From Gymnopus androsaceus JB14 (Eukaryota > Basidiomycota > Agaricomycetes > Agaricales > Omphalotaceae), in assembly GCA_009733575.1 (NCBI GenBank), contig ML770120.1:1-18803 (forward strand): 18,803 bases of DNA, read 5' to 3'. The stretch's first letter is position 1; each line of letters begins with the position of its first letter. A program made the translations under genes and the position numbers. The notes beneath the pieces are model-generated. The model saw only the letters and a list, made by a program, of their open reading frames with translations. It had not been told where the DNA came from and ran no database searches. Shown piece by piece: positions 1 through 9,593 of the stretch.

Positions 1-774
1 AGGAGCGAGGGGTAAGGAGTGACGATGACTGTGAATAAATGAGTAATGAGCGTTTGTTGAGTGTTAAACGATTGGCAGAGTAACATCCGTTACACGGCGG
101 CTACCTGTATGGTACCTCTCTCGAGTTCAACATTCTGGGATCGCGCCGTGTAATCTATCTGTTATCTATCTCGTTCTTTTTATTTGCTTTCAGTGCGCTT
201 ACAGTATATTGGCCCTTAAAGGTTTAAACTTATTCTTTTTTCATGTGAGAGTAGATTCCCGGAGACGAAAGTGAATCTGAAATGGATCCGGCGAGCGCTC
301 AGAAAGTCATGTCATGTGACAGAATCTTCCTTTTCTATGATGCTCCGTCCTCGCCCGCTTCTCTGTGGCTCGGTACCGAGGTAGGTAGCCTCACTGCGAC
401 AATCCATCCTAATATGGAGGTCTTGAGAGCCGATGCTATAGCTATTCACGTCCGACTCGCGGATGGATATTCAACAGGAAGGATCTTCTCATTCATAGCA
501 TTCCAACGCGAGGTAAAGAAAGGCTAAGAACGGTTAGTTGATGTCATTCTAATTGCTTTTGGAATATTAAATCCATTCATCTGAAAAGTAACTACCTCCG
601 TATGAGCGTATCGTTCCCTTTCCGATGGGTACTTTGTGAATCCGATTTGTTACGCAGAGGAAGGTTACGCGATGATATGACCATGGAAGTCGAGTGTTTC
701 ACAAACCAACGACATGGGACCAGTTTCTCGAACTACATGGACCAGAAAAATAAGACCTATTCCCGAGGCCCGAG
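1..774. other. Upstream intergenic region, no gene recognised
   Basis: I see no coding region that I can support here. A short open frame at 282-527 (81 codons) has no recognisable motif and no convincing splice partners. The stretch ends in the promoter of the dioxygenase gene. It may contain the 5' untranslated region or an upstream neighbour's flank, but nothing in the sequence shows this. Confidence 0.5.
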
Positions 775-777
775 GTG

Positions 778-784
778 TATATAA
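778..784 (+). promoter_or_regulatory. Probable TATA box of the homogentisate dioxygenase gene
   Basis: TATATAA lies 51 bp before the ATG at 835. That is a plausible distance for a fungal core promoter with a short 5' leader. The call rests on motif and position only. Confidence 0.5.
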
Positions 785-834
785 CGCGATGGTCCCAGCT
801 AGAACGTACCAAAGAACCACCCAGCATTTTCGTC

Positions 835-3113
835 ATGTCGAAATCCAAAGACTCCACTACTACCTCTAATACTTATGGCACAACAGCAACTGGGTCGTTT
901 GCCACTGCGTCCCGCGGGAAGCAAGACCCCTACAGGTATCAAGTCGGGTTTGGCAATAGGTTTGCCAGTGAAGCGATGTAAGCGTATCTGTCTGCATGTT
1001 ATCCGACTCAATGCTGATCAACTGTTACTACAGACCCGGAGTCCTTCCAAATGGCCAAAACATGCCTCAGAAGAACAAGTACGATCTATACACTGAAGGG
1101 GTGCGTTTTTTGAGTTTTGACTCGATCTAAGCACATTACTGAGGGTTTTATACTAGATGACTGGTTCCTCCTTTGTCGCTCCTCGAACAGAGAACTTGAA
1201 CGCGTATGTCGACCTTCGTGTTTGCTGTGTCCGACCCCCAACTGTCACGTATTATTAGGTGGCTCTATCGAATCCGCCCATCGGTCGCACACCAAGGCTT
1301 CACCAGGTTGCCTGACAATCCCGACGTGAGTGCATAAATCAATATATATATATCCCCGTATTCACGCAACGTATCATAATCAGCTTGAATCCACCTTCCT
1401 CCCTATCAACCCAAAGGTCCACACCAGCCCTACCCAGCTTGCATGGCACCCGTTTGACATCCCTCCTACTTCAAATGAGGTCGATTTTGTCGACGGAATG
1501 AAGACAATCGCTGGAAATGGCGACCCAACGTTACACGAAGGTCTCGCAGTGCACATGTATCTTGCAAATACTTCAATGGGGAGGAAGGCCTTTTGTAATG
1601 CGGATGGCGATATGTTGATTTTGCCACAGCAGGGGAGACTGGACGTGCAGACAGAATTCGGGAGGTAGGGTCATATTTAGTCTGATGAAGATGGGGACTT
1701 GAGATCAATAATGATACTATAGAATGATGGTTTGTCCAGGAGAATTGGTCGTTATCCAAAGGGGAATGAAGTTCAAGGTATGTTCATTTCTTGTCATTTT
1801 AGAACATAATTTCGCTCAACATAACTAGGTTAAATTGCCCGATGGTCCTTCCCGTGGCTGTAAGTGTTTGTCGGTCTTCGTCCTTTGGCAAATGAGCGAT
1901 TGTTAACCGGCACATTTCCCTTGTAGACATTCAGGAAATCTTTGGCTCTCACTATGACTTGCCAGAGCTTGGACCGCTCGGTGGTCACGGACTGGCTAAT
2001 TCGCGAGACTTTGAGACCCCATTGGCGAGCTTTGATCTGGATCAGAGTCATTGGGACAGTATGTTGTTTATTTTTTCAATCCGTTCGAACGGGAACCGCT
2101 AACGACACGACACTTGTTCTATAGTCGTATACAAGTAAGCATCTCCAGGCTGAAACTCTTTCCCCCGCCAACGTCACAATTATAGGGTTTGCGGCCAGCT
2201 TCACTCCTGTTCTCAAGAACACACTCCGTTCGACGTTGTCGCATGGCATGGAAAGTGCGCGCGCCCTCCTCCTGCTCTTTCCATCTGCCTAGCTAACATC
2301 TTGAACTCAGTTACGTGCCTTACAAGTACGATATGAGCAAATTCACTTTTGTCGGGAGCATCTCCAAAGACCACATTGATCCCTCCATCTTTTGCGTTCT
2401 CACCGCTAAATCGAAAGCTTCCGGTGTACCCTTGGCCGACTTTTTGATCTTTGGCGGAAGATGGGATGTGGGAGAGGGATCGTTCAGACCTCCGGTGAGT
2501 GAATTTATTTTCTTTGGACTGGGATGGCTTGACTGATTCAACTTCAATCCTCCTTGCAGTACTATCACCGTAACTCATCGACAGAGTTCATGGGTATGAT
2601 ATATGGAGTATACGGTGGTCGGAGCGATGGATTCCAACCGGGAGGCGCGAGCTTCGAAACTGGGTTTTGTCCGCATGGAGGTAAGTACTGGTCATTTCGA
2701 CATTATTTTCTTCTTTCCTTCAAATCTGATCACGTCTTCCGTATGTCCAGTCTCTTTCGAGGAATTCCAAAAAGCCACTGAAGCCGAGCTTCGTCCGACA
2801 CGAGTGCACGAAAATACGCTAGCTTTTATGTTCGAGTCGAGCATGATGTGGACGATAAGTGATTGGGCGATGAAGAAGAGTGGAAAGCTGCATGGTGAGT
2901 CTGATCTTGCTAGTTTTATGGCAGAGTCGTTTGCTGAAATGCCAACCATTTTTCTTAGAACATGACCCCAAAATGTGGGACAATCTTAAAGGTCAATTCA
3001 CGAATCACCTTGAGGAGGTGGAGCGGGATTTGAAGGCGGCGGGATTGCCTGGGTTGGGAAACGCTAAAGGTATGCTGAATGGTAATGCGAATGGTGTGAA
3101 TGGTGTCGTTTGA
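835..3113 (+). CDS. hmgA: Homogentisate 1,2-dioxygenase, 14 exons, intact
   Basis: This Fe(II) enzyme opens the ring of homogentisate to maleylacetoacetate in phenylalanine/tyrosine breakdown and is normally cytosolic. Exons: 835-977, 1034-1100, 1157-1203, 1259-1325, 1384-1664, 1723-1777, 1829-1859, 1927-2058, 2125-2134, 2186-2254, 2311-2494, 2560-2680, 2751-2894, 2959-3113. All introns are GT-AG, 51-70 bp. The joined frame is 1506 nt, 501 residues plus TGA, against about 445 for the family. The excess is a Ser/Thr-rich start of about 30 residues and a Gly/Asn-rich tail. Family motifs include YQVGFGN near residue 35, WLYRIRPS in exon 4 and FDVVAWHGN before residue 302. The Fe ligands His365 and Glu371 (YYHRNSSTEF) and His401 (PHG) are present with the human 335/341/371 spacing. 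His322 (DHIDPSIF) matches the active-site base. The ATG at 835 is the first in frame after the TATA box. No pathway neighbour is present. Confidence 0.96.
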
Positions 3114-4386
3114 GCTCTTACATACTTACTCTATGCTTGTACTTAACTCATGAAAGATATATTTCCACCTGTCGGGGGTATAGCGAGAGCAGCAGACTGA
3201 AGTATCCACCAAGAGTACTTTGCATTCTTCTGAAGGTTCCGCATTCGATCCGCGGTACCCCCACTATTCAATGGATGATCTGTGTTTTAAGTATCATTGT
3301 TTCTCCTATTTAAAAGCTGCAATACGCATTACTAGGCCTTGCTGCTGAGCAAGAAACCCTCGCTAAGGAAGCAGGTGAATAAAACACGTCGGACAATGAC
3401 AGTCATGGATTGCATCGTATAATACTTTAACCAATGATTTTTCGGCATGACCTATGTCTGCTTCTACTTGCACTCCCTACTAGAGACTTCCTCGAGGTTT
3501 CCGGGCGGGGCCCAGCATACTTGACAACGTCTCGTATTGGTCTTCACTTTAAAATGATGTTACTCCCTGCTTTTGGTCATCTCCATCCCCCAGTTCATAC
3601 ATTCCTAGGGCATCTATCAACACAGACGGCGAAACCGGCCATTCCAACGCCGGTCTAGATCGACTTCCCCCTCAAAGTGAGGAATATTCACTATCTGGAC
3701 TCTTCCCCATATGAAATCGACTGCCCTGCCCACGATGCCGCCCCGATGTACGCTTTAAACCTCAGCCATCTGAGAACACCTCCCGGGCCAGTGTTCCAGG
3801 AAGGATAAGGCGTTCCTGCTCTCGAGCAGAATCCTTCGTTTCTGCAATTTTAAACGAGACTCTTGCGGGAAGTCAAGGGAAAGCGTCGGAAGAAATGGTC
3901 TCGATGGGATAATGGGATTATACGTGATGGAGCGCGGAGAAGAGATTGTAGAGGGGGGGTATCTCGGAGCACGTTGGCGGCAGCGCTGGGAAGGAAGACC
4001 AGAGGAGACACAATCGCCAGCTTGAACCAAGCTCCATACGAGAAACCGGAGTGGAGCCCAAGAAAAACCCAAACAAGGATTAAAAGATGCAGGCAGAGGT
4101 GTATGGGGCGTTGGCCAAGCAAGGCGAACTCGGAAAATGTGAATTACTGCACTGCGGTCAGCCCTCTGCCTTGCGTGATGACAGCAAAGTGGGAAAGAAT
4201 TCCATGAGGTCGTTTGGTTGGTCCAAGATGACAGGAAAGGAACTGCAGCTGAGGTTTTGAGGACGATCGGGCTGTCTCTATCATGTAGCTGTAGTCGAAG
4301 TTGAGCAGTTGTCTAGCAGTATAAGGCTCAAGCTATGGGCCTAAAGCACACAAATAAGAGAGAAAGATGAATATGTTGTAGACTGT
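3114..4386. other. Intergenic region, no gene recognised
   Basis: The first 200 bp probably contain the 3' untranslated region and polyadenylation site of the dioxygenase. The remainder has several short open frames on both strands (for example 3755-4122 minus and 3863-4207 plus). They overlap each other, have no recognisable motif and look like chance. I found no clear repeat boundary. The segment around 4328-4345 weakly resembles the left end of repeat R copy B, so R copy A may begin a little further left than annotated. Confidence 0.5.
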
Positions 4387-4990
4387 CCTGCAGGCCCAGT
4401 ATTGAAATACTGCAAGGAATATGGATCAGGAGGGAGAGAAGCAATGGTGACCGTAAGTGGCCTGGCTGACCAAGGATTCGAAGTACAAGGTAGATGGAAA
4501 TATAGTTCAGCGTAGGAAGGAATGAAGTTGGTGACGTGTCTAGTTCATCTGAGGCTCCAAGTGAATGGAATTCCACATTCTTTCTAAACCATCGGTGAGG
4601 GTATAAGCCCCCAATCTTTGAACAAACACAAGCATGCGTACGCACCAAGTATTAGAGAGCCCAGCTCAAGCCCAGCTTTATATCATGCTCCACTCAGCGA
4701 CCAGTGTTGGATTTTCCGTTTGCATTCCACAACGTAAAGCGCGAGTAGACGAGTGGTTTGAGAGTTCAAAGTAACATTCAGGTCGCATGTCAAGAATGGA
4801 GAAACGAGAGAGCCGTTTGAGCGTATGGGACTAGGAAGCCAACCCAAGCATTGCCCATGCTTCGCGCGTATACAAAGCATCGTCTCCAATCGTCTCCATA
4901 AACAGTTTCTTGTTGTCGATAGCCGTGCAATGTCAGAAGACTGGTACGGGAGCAAGCGCGCCGCGGGCATAGCACTTTTAGCGTAACCCT
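4387..4990. mobile_element. Interspersed repeat R, copy A (non-autonomous TIR-type element, left end eroded)
   Basis: This segment aligns by eye with 9617-9879 followed by 18174-18482. Shared blocks include CCTGCAGGCCCAG near the left end, CAAGCATGCGTA at 4629-4640 and the stretch at about 4886-4935. Its right end (4971-4990, CTTTTAGCGTAACCC) is roughly the inverted complement of copy B's left end (9594-9609, GGGTTACACTAAAAGC), so the family has terminal inverted repeats of the GGGTTACRCTAAAAG type. The copies differ by several indels that break any shared open frame, so I see no protein. It looks like a MITE-like element. Copy A carries the uninterrupted target site used by the copia insertion in copy B. 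Confidence 0.7.
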
Positions 4991-4993
4991 ATT
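4985..4993. repeat. Left target-site duplication AACCCTATT of the 983-bp element
   Basis: Exact 9-bp match to 5977-5985 on the other side of the element. It overlaps the end of repeat R copy A. Confidence 0.85.
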
Positions 4994-5976
4994 GGAAAAA
5001 TCTATTCAGCAACCCCCTTTCTCCGAGAAACCCCGGGTTCCTCGGGAAACCCTCTCGAAAAAGTGACTTGAGGGTTTCTCTGATGACCGGCCGAAACAGG
5101 CGCCCACTAAGAAGCGCCAGTGCGTAGACTTGAAATAACATAGAGGTTGGCTGAAAGAATTATTCATACATAGATAGAAAAACCACTATTTCAATAGATT
5201 TCGAGCTTTTTAATAGAAAGCTCAAGACCTCCAACGTTCGGATTCACAACTGCACAATCCAGCTTGATCACTCGTCCAGCACCAAATGACTCGCAGTTGC
5301 GCGCGCGCCGCAAATACAGGCGGAGGTGCAAGAAAAGGCGATTCGGGCATGCGAAACCTGAGGGAGCAGACAACATCGGAACAGGGAGATATGCGTGCTT
5401 GTTGCCCTGTGCTTCATGGTAAATGATAATCTTATGTAGTTATAAATCCAATCGAACGCGGCATGAAATTCCTTGCTGTGTTTACTTCCTAGAGGTGATA
5501 CAGACAGCATGCGCAGCAATCCCCAATAACTCAAATTCGGAATCTGTGCGATGGCTAATGATGCTAACTGGTGAATGCCTGGCCATAGAGGGGGGCTTGG
5601 TAGCCTATACGTATGCGGAAGATTTAATGCAGGAAGACGTGGCGCAGAGAGAGTGCAAAGTGTCGAGATTTGAGAGAGCTTGCTTACTTTCATCAGGACA
5701 ACGCTAAGTAGAAGAACACCGAAACACACCTTTGGATTCAATTTTACTAGTTTGCTGCCTTGATTTGGCTACAAAGCTTTGAGGGGCGACAACAGAAATT
5801 AGCATTAAGTAGTTCAAAGATTAAAAAAATAATTAAGGGCCCGCCATTCAAGGTCTTGGAGAACACCGGCCGGTGATGGTTTTACTAAGCCGAGCCAGCA
5901 CCCGGGTTCCTCAATAGTCAGGGTTTCTTGGAGGGGGGGTTTCTCTTAGAAAGGGGGTTTCCCAATAGATTTTTCC
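4994..5976. mobile_element. 983-bp non-autonomous TIR transposon with 9-bp target duplication (MULE-like)
   Basis: The ends are GGAAAAATCTATT and AATAGATTTTTCC. The inverted match continues with gaps for roughly 45-60 bp through C-run and GAAACCC-rich blocks, and further inside both ends carry a CCGGCC block. The element is flanked by exact copies of AACCCTATT at 4985-4993 and 5977-5985. A 9-bp duplication with long imperfect inverted repeats is typical of Mutator-like elements, so I call it MULE-like, but TIR sequence alone does not prove the family. GGGTTTC/GAAACCC motifs cluster at both ends, as in transposase-binding subterminal regions. Open frames inside (5268-5741 minus, 5423-5707 plus) have no motif I recognise and no transposase signature. 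The target was the right end of repeat R copy A. Confidence 0.82.
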
Positions 5977-5985
5977 AACCCTATT
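5977..5985. repeat. Right target-site duplication AACCCTATT of the 983-bp element
   Basis: Exact 9-bp match to 4985-4993, directly after the terminal TTTTTCC of the element. Confidence 0.85.
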
Positions 5986-6060
5986 GGCGTAACCCCGGCG
6001 TACCCAGTAGCGTCACGCCGTCACCGTAGCGTAACCTTAGCGTGACCCGCACCCCCAGCA
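5986..6060. repeat. Cluster of AGCGTNACC/GGCGTAACC-type motifs
   Basis: Within about 75 bp the motif (T)AGCGT(C/A/G)AC(C) or GGCGTAACC recurs about five times: GGCGTAACC, TAGCGTCACG, TAGCGTAACC, TAGCGTGACC and close variants. The same core forms the end of repeat R (4980-4988), the units of the minisatellite at 8729-8998 and the inverted repeat at 9528-9553. It looks like stacked transposon termini. Confidence 0.55.
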
Positions 6061-6071
6061 TAAAACCAAAT

Positions 6072-6085
6072 CATATCGCGATATG
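6072..6085. repeat. Perfect 14-bp palindrome CATATCGCGATATG
   Basis: The 14-bp sequence equals its own reverse complement. It is flanked by weaker complementarity (CACCCCCAGCAT to the left, ATGCCGGGGTG to the right), giving a small cruciform-capable hairpin just before the larger foldback at 6104. Confidence 0.5.
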
Positions 6086-6103
6086 CCGGGGTGCCGCTGG
6101 GCA

Positions 6104-6207
6104 TACAGTGGCTGCCAAAATTGATGTCACCCCACGTGACCTACTGAATGGGCTACTGAATAGGCGACTGAATTGGGGGGGTGACATCAATTTTGGCAGC
6201 CACTGTA
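6104..6207. repeat. Foldback element: 30-bp perfect stem with a repeat-bearing loop
   Basis: The arm at 6104-6133 and the arm at 6178-6207 are exact reverse complements over 30 bp (ACAGTGGCTGCC... / ...GGCAGCCACTGT). The 44-nt loop holds three tandem copies of a roughly 12-bp unit ending in ACTGAAT. Just outside the right arm, GTAACTTTTGGTGTAACC is close to the inverted complement of the repeat R terminus at 9595. It may be a short MITE or a hairpin-forming transposon end. Confidence 0.75.
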
Positions 6208-6520
6208 ACTTTTGGTGTAACCTTCATGAATGCCTTCAACATACTTTGTATATACGGTATTTTATTCAGTGCCACTGACCCTTTCGTTGTAGTAATTATA
6301 CTACCAAGCCTTCCCCAACTCTGACCGAAGGGAAGGGAGGGTCCTGTAGACAATGATCGGACGAAATCCCACTGAAACGTGAACTTTAGGAAATTCTTTT
6401 CCACGGGCTACATTACGCCACGTTTTAAGCACGTCTGAAACATTGATTTTCATAATGCTCTTGTCTACCCCCACTGTTGTTTTCATTTGACACTGGCCTT
6501 TGACCTTCATAGTTTATAAA
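6208..6520. other. No gene recognised between the foldback and the Helitron remnant
   Basis: About 310 bp with no open frame I can support. It could be the 5' part of the Helitron whose decayed coding sequence follows, but I could not find a convincing Helitron 5' terminus. Confidence 0.4.
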
Positions 6521-7984
6521 ATGTCTACTTTGAATGATATATATGCAACATGTATCTCATCTGTGCCACGTTGGGCTTTATCTGAATATGAACATCTGCG
6601 TCGCATTCACTTGACTTCACTGAACATATCTCAGTTCAGCCAGGTTGAGCGGCGATTGACCAAACCCTTGCTCATCAACTTCATACTTGAAAAATGTTGC
6701 AGTTTTCAGCTACATGTCTTGCATGGCCCTGATATTTTTCATTCTACGTGCATGTTGTATCTCAACAACCTCGGCACTGTTATCTACCATCAACTTATTA
6801 AATTGCACCCCTTCGACATCGCTACCAATCGTCAACCTCATCCATATCTTAACATAGATCTCCTTCCCTCTTTGAAGCAAGCATTTCGTGACTGTCCTCC
6901 TTTGTGATATAAAGCTGTTCTTGAACTCCTTATCAGCAAAGATAACAACAACTAATTAATCTGTTCTGTATCATGTCAAATCTCTGACTGGCAATGGTAA
7001 CATTGAATCTGTTGACCTGCATTCTTTTCTGTCAAAAATTTTCCAGTCTCAATTTAGATCACTGTATACATTGACAATTTGTACACTTATCGAGATATAC
7101 TTCAGCAAGAACTGCCAAACTTTTGATGATAGGCCATTTTACGACCTGTCTGACTTGATTTTTGCTATATTAGAAGGTTGTGGCTATCCATATTCCATTT
7201 TATTATTAAATGTACCTATTACCTTTGTGAGAACGTAAGGAGGCACGGATTGCACGTGTAGTCAATGAAATTAACGCTTTAGATAGAGCAAAGGATATCT
7301 GGCCTCAGCCTATACCTGATTCAATGATAAAGGATTGTCTTTCCTTCTACAGGGAGTCTATTCAATACAAACCACTCTCTGTATGTGCATCCTGTGGGAC
7401 CAAAGATCATTTGCGAACAGGGTCTTTCTCTCCGTTTGATTGTCTACCTCCTCTCGAGATTCTTCAAGTGAAAAATCAGTACATTCTTGACCACACGCCT
7501 CGCACTAGGTTACTTACATTCATCCTTCTCTTGATGGTCTTCTGCTCAAACCAAAAGGAATCTGTGCAACCAGTCAACAGTGTTCACAGGTTGATTTATA
7601 TTTGTGTTCTTTGTGTTATACGGCACTTTCAAAGAATGAAATGGGCTAGCTTTGAATAATCATATGTATCGTGGTGAGCTACCTCCAGATCTGCAAGACA
7701 TAACTTGGGTTGAAGAAGTGGTCTGCAGCCTTTATTGTACAACAGCCCATGTTGCCCGCATTTTTGGCAGCTCTTCTGACTCTGAGCCATTTCAAATGTG
7801 TGGCAATACATGTGCGCATTCCATGAATTTGTTTAAAAATGCTATTATGCTTCCCTGGGCTCCTTCAGACCTCAATGACATTATTACTATTGTCTTTATT
7901 GGTCCACGTAAATTGCGCCGCGAAGAACTATCGAAACTCACACCCCGGAAGACTGAGATTGTAATTGGAGGTATAACACATTAG
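6521..7984 (+). pseudogene. Decayed Helitron Rep/helicase protein, N-terminal part (DUF6570 region)
   Basis: Helitron proteins of mushroom-forming fungi start with a cysteine-bearing DUF6570 region ahead of the HUH Rep and PIF1-type helicase domains. Here 7230-7480 gives a basic NEINALDRAKDIWPQPIP-like lead-in and a CASCG cysteine pair. The region continues in shifted frames through LDGLLLKPKGIC, YLCSLCYTALSKNEM (about 7590-7640), LNNHMYRGELPPDLQDITWVE and GNTCAHSMN to VFIGPRKLRREEL (to about 7950). I recognise this block as typical of the family. Several frameshifts and stops break it (near 7525, 7640 and in 6908-7225). The part at 6521-6907 is an open frame of 128 residues from its ATG; I assign it by position and weak resemblance only. 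No HUH Rep motif or helicase follows, so the copy is truncated and inactive. Confidence 0.75.
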
Positions 7985-8728
7985 AGCAAAGGTAATAGCA
8001 TTTAAAATGGAATATGGATAGCCGCGACACTGTTCCGACTGGAGCTGTCAGTACGCTTGGATGTCTAATCAGTACTCTGTAGATGGTACTATTTAGTTTG
8101 TACCTGCCAATATAGCACTCTCTCATTGACGACAGCGAGCAATTTTCAGCGCTATTATATGTAATTGTGTCTATCTGGGTTTTATACCTAATTTGAGTCT
8201 CCTGTGCTTGGGCCAGTCGGGGATTGCCACGCTAGTGGCGTTACCGATATGATAAGGTCCGTGTAATAATTAATGATCGAAAGCTGGTCTCTGTTAGTGC
8301 TCATAATGATTGGCAAGTGATTGCTAGTCACTGCCCAATACTTCAAGTTAAAGATACACAAGATTGATTAAATTGAGTGGTGCCAACTAGCTTATGCTTG
8401 CAATTGACTTGTGTGATGTAATCTAACCATCTACTTGAGGTCACCACCAAAACAAGTAAATCAAGGTGAATATTTGTTGAAGTCTTAGATCCTGCATTAC
8501 TTAAATTTAATGATGCATGGAGTAAATTAGAATGCTGATGACAATAACAAAATGCATTTTGTGCACTACAGGGTGTAGATTTTTTGAAAATGGATCATCA
8601 GATTTAATGGTAACTCTTCTGCTGCCCTCTATGTTCTACTTCAACACTTGTGATAGTCTCAAGAATTTCTTTGGTAAATTTATAAAATTTAGCATCACAT
8701 GGGAGCAATTCTTCGGTAAATATATCAC
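7985..8728. other. AT-rich stretch, no gene recognised
   Basis: I see no supported coding region or RNA gene. It may be further eroded Helitron sequence, because the protein similarity fades out just before it. The last 40 bp (from about 8687) already contain diverged relatives of the 32-bp repeat that follows. Confidence 0.4.
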
Positions 8729-8998
8729 ATTTAGCGTCACCCCGGTGTCACTTTCATTATATCTGACAAGACTGGCATGTACTTTTTTACATTCAGCATC
8801 ACCCAAGCATTATTTTCAATACATTTACCGTCACCCAAGTGTAACTTTTGTAAAATCCAGCGTGACCCAGGTGCTACTTTTATTACATTTAGCATCACCC
8901 AAGTGTTAATTTCATTAAATTTATCATCACCCAAGCATAGCTTTTATTAAATTTAACATCACCCCAGCGCAACTTTCATTAAATATAGCATCACCTTG
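8729..8998. repeat. 32-bp tandem repeat (minisatellite) built on an AGCRTCACCC core
   Basis: Units start at 8729, 8761 (diverged, 30 bp), 8791, 8823, 8855, 8887, 8919, 8951 and 8983 (partial). From 8791 to 8982 there are six uninterrupted 32-bp units. Each has the form ATTTAGCATCACCC, then AAGTGTAAC-like bases, then TTTTATTAA-like bases. The conserved part is AGCRTCACCC. The same core is found at 9541-9560 and in the motif cluster near 6000. Open frames crossing this array are by-products of the periodicity. Confidence 0.85.
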
Positions 8999-9527
8999 TA
9001 AGTGTTTCCCCTTACCCTTGCTTTCCCTGAAGTGCATCCACACATACCTATACGCTCCGCATGCATATATGCAGCTGCGTGTTGACCTTAGGAGCTTGCA
9101 GGGTTAAGTAACTTAGTTATGCATATATGAAGGATCTCAGATTAAGTATATTGTACTATATAACTGATTTTCGGTTTATCAACTCAGCAAGGTGTGCCGA
9201 GCTACTGAATAATTATATGAGGATCTTTAGAGTCCTGTTGCATGCATTGACTTATTCACAAGTTATTCTTCACAAAAATTCCAATATTGTCCTGCTTCAT
9301 GGGCTAAGTTTTACCTGTATTGCGTATGTACAGTCTTGTGGAATCTGTACCTAATGAGTAGTAATACTAATAAGTACTTAGTATTTCAATAAGTATGCGA
9401 ATTCCCGAATTCCCTAACCTGGCTCGTGATGAGCATGTAGATAAGTGTGGCATGCAAGTTGTACAGCTGTTGTAACTATTTTGAATGAGAAGTAGTAAGT
9501 TTAGTTAATACTGCTATGGTATGCCAA
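8999..9527. other. AT-rich stretch, no gene recognised
   Basis: No supported coding sequence. It contains small inverted repeats, for example AATACTAA / TTAGTATT at 9363-9385 with a 7-nt spacer, of uncertain meaning. Confidence 0.4.
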
Positions 9528-9553
9528 GGTGACGCTAAATATTTGGCGTCACC
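9528..9553. repeat. 26-bp head-to-head inverted repeat of the AGCGTCACC motif
   Basis: GGTGACGCTAAAT is followed directly by ATTTGGCGTCACC; the two halves are reverse complements except for one base. Two more motif copies follow (to about 9575), leading into the left end of repeat R copy B. It looks like two transposon termini joined end to end. Confidence 0.65.
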
Positions 9554-9593
9554 CAAGTGTCACCTGGCGTGACCCAAAGAAACCATTACGCTG

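Noticed and set aside
282..527. 81-codon open frame upstream of the dioxygenase
   Set aside because: No recognisable motif, no splice-supported extension.
3755..4207. Overlapping open frames on both strands (90-114 codons)
   Set aside because: They overlap each other in different frames, show no motif and no gene-like context.
4683..4970. 95-codon minus-strand open frame in repeat R copy A
   Set aside because: Copy B has frame-breaking indels in the same stretch, so the frame is not conserved.
8532..8909. 125-codon open frame on the plus strand
   Set aside because: It runs into the 32-bp tandem array and owes its length to the periodic sequence; no motif.
8729..8998. Regular 32-bp repeat as a CRISPR array
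   Set aside because: The units follow each other without spacers, and the genome is fungal.
9401..9416. Doubled GAATTCCC
   Set aside because: Only two short units; likely chance.
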